In this document: positions 8,854-15,932 of the stretch, in pieces | How the letters are laid out: every line of letters begins with the position of its first letter | Position numbering within the stretch: the stretch's first letter is position 1 | Assembly: GCF_021390395.1 (NCBI RefSeq) | Contig: NZ_JAJUWT010000019.1 | Location: 62,001-126,000, forward strand | Direction: 5' to 3' | DNA from: Saccharothrix sp. S26 | GTDB lineage: Bacteria; Actinomycetota; Actinomycetes; Mycobacteriales; Pseudonocardiaceae | DNA: 64,000 nt | Notes under the pieces: generated by a model | Told to the model about the DNA's origin: nothing | Database searches by the model: none | What the model saw: only the letters and a program-made list of their open reading frames with translations | Made by a program: the position numbers and the translations under genes

Positions 8854-11489
8854 TGCGCACGAGCGAGGAGGTCTACCACCAGATCCGCTGGGACGCCCGG
8901 TTCGACCCGGCCCGGTTCGTGCTCGGCGTGCAGCAGCGCGGGGCGCGGCCCAAGCGGGTGGCGTTGCCCGCGTTCACGCCGGGCGGCGAGGTGCCGTGGC
9001 ACCGGGTGCTGTTCGTGGAGGCGGACGGCGAGGTGGTGTGGGACCGGGCCACGGGGCTGGACCGGGTCGGCGAGTCGGGCGCCGGCCGGGTGCGCGCACC
9101 GCGCCGCCTGCGCGCGCCGCTGTTCACCGCGAGCACCCCGCACGCCTGGGACCCGCTGCACGGCTGGGCGCCCGCCGAGCCCACCGGCACCCCCGCGGCC
9201 ACCGTGACCGTGCTGACGTGGAACGTGCTGTGGGACCGCTACGACCGCGACCGCATCGACACCGCCCGCCGCCGTCCCCTGCTGTTCGGCGAGCTGGCCG
9301 CGGCCGACGCGGACGTCATCGCGTTGCAGGAGGTGGAACCGGACCTGCTCGCCGCGCTCCTGGCCCAGCCGTGGGTGCGGGCGGCGTACACCGTCGACGT
9401 CGACCCGACCGGGCCCGACGTCGACCGCACCGGCCTGGTGGTGTTGAGCAGGTTGCCGGTGCTGGAGGCCGCGCGGTTGCCGCTGGGCTCGCACAAGGCC
9501 GTGAGCGCGGTCGTGGTGGAGACCGCGAGCGGGCCGCTCGTCGTCGCCGCCACGCACCTGACCAGCGATCACACCACGAACGGCCCGGCCAAGCGGCGGG
9601 CCCAGCTCGCCCGGGTCGCGGAGGCGTTCACCGGGGTCGAGGGCGAGGTGGCGCTGGTCGGCGACTTCAACGACGGCGGACGGCGACCGGCCGAGGCGCT
9701 CGGGATGCGCGACGCCTGGCTCCAGGCGCGGGACGACGAGCCGCCGACGTTCGACCCGGTGGCGAACCCGCTGGCCGCGGTGTCGTCGCTGACCGGCAGG
9801 CGGTCGCGGCTGGACCGGGTGTTCCTGCGCGGACGGCTGCGGTGCGTCGGGGCCGAACTGGTGGGAGACCGGCCCGCGGCCGGGTTGTTCGCCTCCGATC
9901 ACTACGGGGTGCTGGCGCGGTTGGCGGTCGTCGTGCCGGAGCACGGCGACGTGCTGGACTCGCCGCCGACGCCGCGCACGGCCGTGGTGTGGCTGCCGGG
10001 GCCGTGGCCGGAGGTCGACCGGGTCCGCCGGGAGCACGACCGGCGGGCCGACCGCTGGCCGCCGCACGTGACGCTGCTGTTCGGCTTCGTCGCCGAGTCC
10101 GAGTTCGAGCGGGCCGTGCCGCTGCTGGCCGAGGAGGTCGCCGGCGTGCCGCCGTTCCCGGTGCGGGTGGCCGGCGTGCGGGAGTTCGGGCACGGCGTGG
10201 TCTGGCTCGACCCGGCCGCGGCCGGCGGCACGCCGTGGACGGCGCTGCACGACGCGGTGCGCCGGCGGTTCCCCGCCTGCCGGACCCGGGAGGGGTTCAC
10301 CCCGCACCTGACGGTCGGCGGGTCGCGGCCCGCGGCGGAGGGGATCGGTCCCCGGTCGGACCGGGTGGACGAGGTGGTGGTGCTGTCGCGGCGGGGTGAC
10401 GGGCCGATGCTGCCCCGCGCGGCGATCGCGTTGGGCACGGGCGAGGTGCGGTGGTTCGAGGAGCCTGCCGCCGCACCGGGGCCGGCGCTGGACGCCGTGG
10501 CTGACCGCGTCACCCGCGCCCTGTCCGACGCGCTGGACGTGGTGCACGTCGTCGGCTCGCGGCGGATGGGCTGCGGGTTGCCCGACGCGGACCTCGACCT
10601 GGTCGTCGAGGCGGCCCGGCCGGCGGCGGTGGCCGAACGGGTGACCGCCGCCCTGCCCGGGGTCGCGGTCCGGCCGGTGGTCGGCGCGCGGTCGCCCGGG
10701 TTCCGGCTGGAGGTCGACGGGCTCGGGGTCGACCTCGCGGTGGCCGGTGACGACGGGGTGGCGTTGAGCGCGGTCGGTGACGCCGAGGCGGTGTCGGCGG
10801 CGGTCGGCGGCCGTGCCGGGGAGTTCGCGCGGCTCGCGCGGGCGGTCAAGGCGTGGGCGCGGGCGCGCGGCCTGGACTCCGCGCCGTTCGGCGGCGTGCC
10901 GGGGTTGGGCTGGTCGGTGCTCGCCGCGCGTACCGTGCGCGAGTGGTCCGGGCCGGACCTGCTGACCGGGTTCTTCGCCACGTGGGCCGCGTGGGACTGG
11001 CGTGACGCGATCGGGTTGACGACGTCCCCGGCGCGCACCGGGGCCCCGGTGACGATCCTGACGCCGACCGCGCCGGTGCGCTCGTGCACCGAGCAGGTCG
11101 GCGCGGGGTTCCGCGACCTGCTGACCGCCGAGCTGTACCGGGCGTGGGAGATCGCGGAGTCCGGGGCTGCCGGGCTGGCCGCACCGCCGGACGCGCACCG
11201 CGTGCACGCCGCGTGGGCGCTGGTCACCGTGCCGCACGGCCTGGTCGGCCCGGTGCGCGGCCGGGTGCGGGCGTTGCTCGCGGCACTGGAGGCGGCCGGG
11301 ACGGCGGACGTGCACGCGTGGCCCCGGCCCGTCCGGCGAGGGCCGGACGCGGTGCGGTTCGCGATCGGGTTGGGCCGCCGTCCGGTGTCTGCCGCCGTGC
11401 TCGCCGATGTGGTTGCCTCGTGGCGGAGCGGGCTGCGCGGTGTCGACGTCGTCCGGGTGGGCAACGGTGAGGTGCCGACCCTGCGCTGA
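8853..11489 (+). CDS. Four-domain RNA end-repair protein (MJ1316-EEP-2H-nucleotidyltransferase)
   Basis: A 878-residue fusion of four RNA-end domains. Residues 1-72 resemble the MJ1316 (DUF504) RNA cyclic-end recognition domain. Residues 117-360 are an endonuclease/exonuclease/phosphatase domain with Asn124, Glu160, GDFND (Asp271, Asn273) and SDH (Asp349, His350). Residues about 370-530 are a 2H phosphoesterase with both HxT motifs (His405-Thr407, His485-Thr487). Residues about 545-870 are a polymerase-beta-type nucleotidyltransferase with GSRRMG (568-573), Asp580/Asp582 and Asp627, followed by a helical poly(A)-polymerase-like region. All expected catalytic residues are present. The likely job is to open 2',3'-cyclic phosphates, remove phosphate and possibly re-add nucleotides before sealing by the upstream ligase-kinase. 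Domain roles are family knowledge; the combined pathway is inference. Confidence 0.87.
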   Translation: MRTSEEVYHQIRWDARFDPARFVLGVQQRGARPKRVALPAFTPGGEVPWHRVLFVEADGEVVWDRATGLDRVGESGAGRVRAPRRLRAPLFTASTPHAWDPLHGWAPAEPTGTPAATVTVLTWNVLWDRYDRDRIDTARRRPLLFGELAAADADVIALQEVEPDLLAALLAQPWVRAAYTVDVDPTGPDVDRTGLVVLSRLPVLEAARLPLGSHKAVSAVVVETASGPLVVAATHLTSDHTTNGPAKRRAQLARVAEAFTGVEGEVALVGDFNDGGRRPAEALGMRDAWLQARDDEPPTFDPVANPLAAVSSLTGRRSRLDRVFLRGRLRCVGAELVGDRPAAGLFASDHYGVLARLAVVVPEHGDVLDSPPTPRTAVVWLPGPWPEVDRVRREHDRRADRWPPHVTLLFGFVAESEFERAVPLLAEEVAGVPPFPVRVAGVREFGHGVVWLDPAAAGGTPWTALHDAVRRRFPACRTREGFTPHLTVGGSRPAAEGIGPRSDRVDEVVVLSRRGDGPMLPRAAIALGTGEVRWFEEPAAAPGPALDAVADRVTRALSDALDVVHVVGSRRMGCGLPDADLDLVVEAARPAAVAERVTAALPGVAVRPVVGARSPGFRLEVDGLGVDLAVAGDDGVALSAVGDAEAVSAAVGGRAGEFARLARAVKAWARARGLDSAPFGGVPGLGWSVLAARTVREWSGPDLLTGFFATWAAWDWRDAIGLTTSPARTGAPVTILTPTAPVRSCTEQVGAGFRDLLTAELYRAWEIAESGAAGLAAPPDAHRVHAAWALVTVPHGLVGPVRGRVRALLAALEAAGTADVHAWPRPVRRGPDAVRFAIGLGRRPVSAAVLADVVASWRSGLRGVDVVRVGNGEVPTLR

Positions 11490-11520
11490 CCCGGTGCCGA
11501 CCGAGGAGACGGGGGTTGTC

Positions 11521-12108
11521 GTGGAGTTCCAGGACGTGGTGCGGCGCAGGCGGATGGTGCGCGAGTTCACCGACGAGCCGGTGTCGGACGAGAGCGTGCG
11601 GCGGATCATGCGCAACGCGTTGCGCGGCCCGTCGGCCGGGTACTCGCAGGGCCAGGCGTTCCTCGTGCTGCGGGGCGAGGAGACGGCGTCGTTCTACGGG
11701 TCGCTGTCGCACCTGTGGACCTACGACACGGTGAAGACGGCGCCGGTGGTCGTGGTCGCGTTCGCGGTGAAGGACGCCTACCTCGACCGGTACGCCGAAC
11801 CGGACAAGGGGTGGACCGACCGCAGCGAGGACCGCTGGCCGGTGCCGTTCTGGTACGTCGACACGGGCATGGCGGTCTTGCTGGTCTTGCAGACCGCGGT
11901 CGACGAAGGGCTCGGCGCGGTGTACTTCGGCATCGGCGCGGACGACTTCGACCGGGTGCGCGCGGAGTTCGGCGTGCCGGACACCCACGTGCCGATCGGC
12001 GCGATCGCGATCGGGCACGGCGCGGAGCAGGACGCCTCGCCGGGCGGTTCGCCGCGGACCCGCCGGCGCCGCCCGTTCGACGACGCCGTGCGCTTCGGGC
12101 GCTGGTAG
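11521..12108 (+). CDS. Nitroreductase-family flavoprotein
   Basis: A 195-residue FMN-dependent nitroreductase-fold protein, cytoplasmic, using NAD(P)H to reduce nitro, quinone or flavin-like substrates. The family's N-terminal VVRRRRMVREFTDEPV, the FMN-binding RNALRGPSAGYSQGQ and the later DTGMAVLLVLQTAVDEGLG are clear. I chose the GTG of VEFQDVVRRRR; GAGGAG lies about 12 nt upstream. It follows the RNA repair operon by 31 bp and could be read through from it, but no functional link is evident. A strong terminator follows. Confidence 0.83.
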   Translation: MEFQDVVRRRRMVREFTDEPVSDESVRRIMRNALRGPSAGYSQGQAFLVLRGEETASFYGSLSHLWTYDTVKTAPVVVVAFAVKDAYLDRYAEPDKGWTDRSEDRWPVPFWYVDTGMAVLLVLQTAVDEGLGAVYFGIGADDFDRVRAEFGVPDTHVPIGAIAIGHGAEQDASPGGSPRTRRRRPFDDAVRFGRW

Positions 12109-12114
12109 CCCTTC

Positions 12115-12147
12115 CCCGTGCGGTTCCCCCGCCGGGAACCGCACGGG
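12115..12147. terminator. Bidirectional terminator hairpin
   Basis: CCCGTGCGGTTCCC and its exact complement form a 14-bp stem with a CCGCC loop between the stops of the nitroreductase and the convergent PPOX gene. Confidence 0.8.
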
Positions 12148-12155
12148 CGGCGGGG

Positions 12156-12587
12156 TCAGTCGACCTTCTGGCCGTACACCTTGTCGATCGAGATCGTCAG
12201 CAGCACGCGGCGGTCGGCCACCATGGCCGACCGGTACTCGTCCCAGTCGGGGTGCTCGCCCGCGGCGGCCCGGTAGTACTCCACCAGCGCCTCGACCTCC
12301 GGCCCGTTCGGGTCGTCGCCGGGGCCGGTGATCGTGGCCGTGCCCTCGACGGTGGCCCACTCCCAGCCGTCCGAGCTGGTCACCTCCAGCGCCACGCGGG
12401 GATCGCGGCGCAGGTTCGCGACCTTGGCGGTGCCCTCCGTGGTCGACACCCTGATGGCGTTCGCGTCCCGGTCGTAGGCGGGCATGATCGGGGACAGCTG
12501 CGGGCGGCCGTCGGCCTTGATCGTGGCGAGCACGGCGATCCTGCTCTCGGCCAGCAGCGCGTGCGGGTCGAACCCTGTGTCGGTCAT
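12156..12587 (-). CDS. F420-type PPOX (Rv1155-like) protein
   Basis: A 143-residue split-barrel protein of the pyridoxamine-phosphate-oxidase-like superfamily, closest in look to the actinobacterial Rv1155-type group that binds coenzyme F420. Recognisable are LATIKADGRPQLSPI, the VSTTEGTAKVANLRRDPRVAL segment (split here as VSTTEGTAKV and NLRRDPRVAL) and the C-terminal HPDWDEYRSAMVADRRV. Its ATG overlaps the permease stop by 4 bp (ATGA), so it is the last gene of the importer operon, where an ATPase gene would normally be expected. The substrate is unknown. Confidence 0.8.
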   Translation of the reverse strand: MTDTGFDPHALLAESRIAVLATIKADGRPQLSPIMPAYDRDANAIRVSTTEGTAKVANLRRDPRVALEVTSSDGWEWATVEGTATITGPGDDPNGPEVEALVEYYRAAAGEHPDWDEYRSAMVADRRVLLTISIDKVYGQKVD

Positions 12588-14344
12588 GCCGGCACCAACC
12601 CGCGGCGGACGGCCCGGTATTCCGCGTTCCCGGCTCTCGTTCGAGTGAACCGCGCGGTCGACAGCGAGACCGCGGAGATCGCCAGGAGCACCAGCATCGC
12701 GGTCGGGGCGAGGGCGGCCCACGGCGCGCGTTCCAGGTACGGCAAGGACTCGGCCAGCATCAGGCCCCACTCCGGAGCGGGCGGCGGGGTGCCCAGCCCC
12801 AGGAAACCCAGTGACGCCAACGCCAACGCGATGCCCGGCAGGCGCAGCACGGCGTGGCGGGCGACCGGTCCGGCCACCGCGGGCAGGACGTGCCGGGTCA
12901 GCACCCACGTCGGACCGGCGCCCAGGGCGCGCAGCGCGGCGACGTGCGCGGCCGCGCGGTTCTCCCGCACCAGGGCCGCCGCGTGCGCGGCCAGCGGTGG
13001 CCAGGACACCAGGCCGACCGCGAGGGACGCGCCCACCGGGCCGGGGCCGGCGATCGCCGCGACCAGGATGCCCGCGATCACCGGCGGCACGGCGTTGGCG
13101 GTCTCCGCGGCGCCCTCCGCCAGGCCCGGCAGGAAACCGACGACCAGCGCCACGGCGAACGAGCACGCGCACACCAGCACCGTCACGGTGAGCGTGGCCG
13201 CCGCGCCGTGCCCCACCCTGGCCAGGACGTCACGCCCCAGCGCGTCCGTGCCGAACGGGTGCGCCCAGCTCGGCGGCGACAACCGCGCGGACGGGTCCAC
13301 CCGCAGCGGCTCACCCGGCAGTCCCCAGCAGACGACGACCGCGGGCACCGCCGTGCTGACCGCGAGGACCACCCGGTGCCACCGACCGGCCGGCGTCGTC
13401 ACGGGCGGTGGGGCGGTCAGCGCCGCCGCGCGCAACGCCGCGCCGAGCATCCGCCGCCGCACACCGGCCACGAGCGCACCGCCCACCAGCCCGAGCAGCA
13501 CCAGGACCAGCACGGATCCTTGCAGCAACGGCAGGTCCTGCGACTCCGCCGCGCCCAACGCCGTCCGGCCCAGCCCCGGCACGGCGAACACCACCTCCAC
13601 CGCGACCGCTCCCCCGGTGAGCCCCACGGCGACCAGCCCGAACTGCGGCAGCACGGCCGGCAGCGCACGCCGTGCCGCGGCCCGCCCGATGACGCCCGGC
13701 GAGCAGCCCCACGACCGCCACAGCACGACCCAGCGCTCCTCGAACACGGCGGGCAGGGCGTCGTCCACCAGCCGGCCCAGGATGCCGCCCGCGGGCAGGC
13801 CCAACGCCAACGCGGGCAGCACCAGGTGTTGCGGCCCCTGCCAGCCGTACGGCGGGAACCAGCCCAGCCACACCGACAACACCACCAGCAGCACCGTGGC
13901 CACCAGGAACTCGGGCAGCGCGGCGAGCACGGCCGCCGCGCCGCCGGTGCGGGCACGTGCCGTGCCCCGCGCGCCACGCGTGCAGGTCGTCGCCGACAAC
14001 GCACAGGCCAGCGCCAGCGCCACGACCAGCGCCGCGCCCATCAGCGCCAGCGACACGCCCGACGCGGCCAGCACCGCGGGCAGCACCTCGCCGCCCCCGA
14101 CCCACGACCGGCCGAGGTCGCCGCGCAGCGCGTCGCCGAGCCACCGGCCGAACAACGCCACCGGCCCGGCGTCCAGCCCCAGTTCGCGGCGCACCGCGCC
14201 CAGCGCCTCCGCCGTCGGTTCCTGCTCGGCGGAACGGGCGCGCAGCACCGACAGCGCCGGGTCGCGCCCGGACAGCCAGGGCAGCAGCCCGATCACGGCG
14301 ACGACCGCGGCGAGCCCGCACGTGCGGGAGACGAGCGCGGTCAC
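12584..14344 (-). CDS. Fused two-domain peptide/nickel-type ABC permease
   Basis: A 586-residue integral membrane protein that joins the two permease subunits usually made separately in Opp/Dpp-type importers. The first half (about 1-290) ends with FAVPGLGRTALGAAES, typical of DppB proteins; the second (about 310-586) opens with SWAHPFGTDALGRDVLARV, the DppC hallmark, and includes the RALGAGPTWVLTRHVLP coupling region. The GTG start overlaps the binding-protein stop (GTGA) and the end overlaps the PPOX start. No nucleotide-binding subunit is encoded next to it, so it must borrow one or the system is incomplete. Confidence 0.83.
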   Translation of the reverse strand: MTALVSRTCGLAAVVAVIGLLPWLSGRDPALSVLRARSAEQEPTAEALGAVRRELGLDAGPVALFGRWLGDALRGDLGRSWVGGGEVLPAVLAASGVSLALMGAALVVALALACALSATTCTRGARGTARARTGGAAAVLAALPEFLVATVLLVVLSVWLGWFPPYGWQGPQHLVLPALALGLPAGGILGRLVDDALPAVFEERWVVLWRSWGCSPGVIGRAAARRALPAVLPQFGLVAVGLTGGAVAVEVVFAVPGLGRTALGAAESQDLPLLQGSVLVLVLLGLVGGALVAGVRRRMLGAALRAAALTAPPPVTTPAGRWHRVVLAVSTAVPAVVVCWGLPGEPLRVDPSARLSPPSWAHPFGTDALGRDVLARVGHGAAATLTVTVLVCACSFAVALVVGFLPGLAEGAAETANAVPPVIAGILVAAIAGPGPVGASLAVGLVSWPPLAAHAAALVRENRAAAHVAALRALGAGPTWVLTRHVLPAVAGPVARHAVLRLPGIALALASLGFLGLGTPPPAPEWGLMLAESLPYLERAPWAALAPTAMLVLLAISAVSLSTARFTRTRAGNAEYRAVRRGLVPA

Positions 14345-15816
14345 CGCAGCCGGGTGGCGGAGGTGATCAACGTCCGCTCGCGCGGGTCCTTGGCCGAGTC
14401 GACCACCGAGGTCGCGTCGCCCTGGATCACCCGCTCGTGCAGCATCGGGATCGCGGCATCGGTCCGCAGCACCGCCGCCTCGGCCGCCAGGATCGCGGCC
14501 CGGCGCTGGTCGCCCGCCTCGGTCGCGGCGGCCGTCCGCACGGCCGCGTCCACGTCGCCGTCGCACAGCTGGGCGAGGTTGAACGAGCCCGCGCAGGTGA
14601 AGTCCGACTGGAGGTAGGCCACGGGGTCACCCGAGTCCAGCACGGTCGCCCGGGACAGGATGAACGCGTCGAACGCACCGGCCAGCGCGTCCTCCTCGAT
14701 GTGCGCGTACTCGCGGACGACCTGCGTCACGGTGAACCCGGCGTCCTCGAGCTGCTGTTGCAGCACGGAGGCGACCTCGGGCAGCTCGGCGCGGTCGGAG
14801 AACGTGGCCAGGGTGATCGCCGTACCCTTCGGGTCGGCGGCGCGCGTGCGGTCGGCGAGCGGCACGCGCCCGGCGGCGGCCCACGGCAGCGCCGGTCCGA
14901 GCAGGCCCCGGGCGACGTCGGCCCGGCTCTCGTAGACGCCCCGGACGATCTCGTCGGCGTCGACGGCCTCCCGCGCGGCGGCGCGCAGGCCCTGGTCCCG
15001 GAACGGTCCCGACTTCGTGTTCAGGTACAGGGTGTTGGTGCGCGGCATCGGCACCTCGGTGATGGTGGCGGGGTCGAGCAACGCCGCCTGCGAGACGGGC
15101 ACGGCCTCCGCGATGTGCGCCTCGCCGCCGCGGATCGCGGCGGCGCGGGCGGTGCCGTCGGGGACGAACGAGACGTCGATGCCCGCGGCCTCGGCCTTGC
15201 GGCCCCAGTAGCCGTCGTAGCGGTCGAGCGTGGCGGTGGTCGTGCCGTCGACCGCGACCAGCTCGAACGGGCCGGTGCCGGTGCCGACCGGGTCGACCTT
15301 GCCATCGGCGCGGTAGGCGCTCTCGGCGAGGATGGCCAACTGCGGCGACGAGAGCCGTTGGGGCACCAGGGGGTCCGGTGTCCCGGTGGTGACGACGACG
15401 TTCTCCCCCACCGCTTCGGCGGTCAGCTCGACGCCGTCGAGGATGCGCGGCTTGGGCGAGGCGGTGGTGGCGCGGGTCAAGGTGTTGGTGACGGCGGCGG
15501 CGGTCAGCGCGCTGCCGTCGTGGAAGGTGACGCCCTGGCGGACGGTGAACTCCCACGCGTGGTCGGAGATCCGGCGCCACCCGGTGGCCAGGCCCGGCTG
15601 CGCGTTGCCGTCCGCGTCGAGGGTGACCAGCGTTTCCGCGGTGGACCAGCGGGAGAGCTTGAACGCGTCGTCGCTGAACGGGGTCAGGCCGGACCGGGGC
15701 GGTTGCAGCATCGCGAGCTTGATCCGCCCGTCGGCCCCTTCCGCGCTCGGGGTGGTGGAACACCCGGTCAGCAACAGGGCACAGGCCGCGAGGGCGGCGG
15801 CGGAGCGGTGGCGCAC
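14341..15816 (-). CDS. Family 5 solute-binding lipoprotein (peptide/nickel ABC importer)
   Basis: A 491-residue extracellular substrate-binding lipoprotein of the SBP_bac_5 family. With the GTG start chosen (VRHRSAAALAACALLLTGC) it has a classic lipoprotein signal ending in the lipobox LTGC, Cys19 being the lipid anchor. Family segments follow: PGLATGWRRISDHAWEFTVR and GVTFHDGSALTAAAV early, then VGTGTGPFELV. An earlier start in the same frame would add about 40 residues and destroy the signal. It is the first gene of the operon with the fused permease and PPOX protein. A Fur/Zur-like palindrome lies about 40 bp upstream, so metal-chelate import is possible; oligopeptide import is the default guess. 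Confidence 0.85.
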   Translation of the reverse strand: MRHRSAAALAACALLLTGCSTTPSAEGADGRIKLAMLQPPRSGLTPFSDDAFKLSRWSTAETLVTLDADGNAQPGLATGWRRISDHAWEFTVRQGVTFHDGSALTAAAVTNTLTRATTASPKPRILDGVELTAEAVGENVVVTTGTPDPLVPQRLSSPQLAILAESAYRADGKVDPVGTGTGPFELVAVDGTTTATLDRYDGYWGRKAEAAGIDVSFVPDGTARAAAIRGGEAHIAEAVPVSQAALLDPATITEVPMPRTNTLYLNTKSGPFRDQGLRAAAREAVDADEIVRGVYESRADVARGLLGPALPWAAAGRVPLADRTRAADPKGTAITLATFSDRAELPEVASVLQQQLEDAGFTVTQVVREYAHIEEDALAGAFDAFILSRATVLDSGDPVAYLQSDFTCAGSFNLAQLCDGDVDAAVRTAAATEAGDQRRAAILAAEAAVLRTDAAIPMLHERVIQGDATSVVDSAKDPRERTLITSATRLR

Positions 15817-15852
15817 AGGTCGTCCCAGCGTTCGGTGACAGGGCCCCGTGAA

Positions 15853-15877
15853 CCTAACAACATGATTATCGTTCTCA
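15853..15877 (-). promoter_or_regulatory. Possible Fur-family (Zur-like) operator
   Basis: On the minus strand, TGAGAACGATAATCATGTT lies just upstream of the binding-protein gene. Its GATAATCAT core and A/T richness in an otherwise very GC-rich region resemble Fur/Zur boxes, but the dyad is imperfect. No regulator gene is nearby. Confidence 0.35.
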
Positions 15878-15932
15878 GTAGTGGATGTGGGCACCGCCAC
15901 GCGGGGCGGGCCGCACGGGCCCGCCCCCGTTG

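Noticed and set aside
8580-11615. A very long open frame on the minus strand opposite the RNA repair genes
   Set aside because: High GC leaves opposite frames open. This one has His/Arg/Pro-rich nonsense composition, while the plus strand shows full catalytic motifs.
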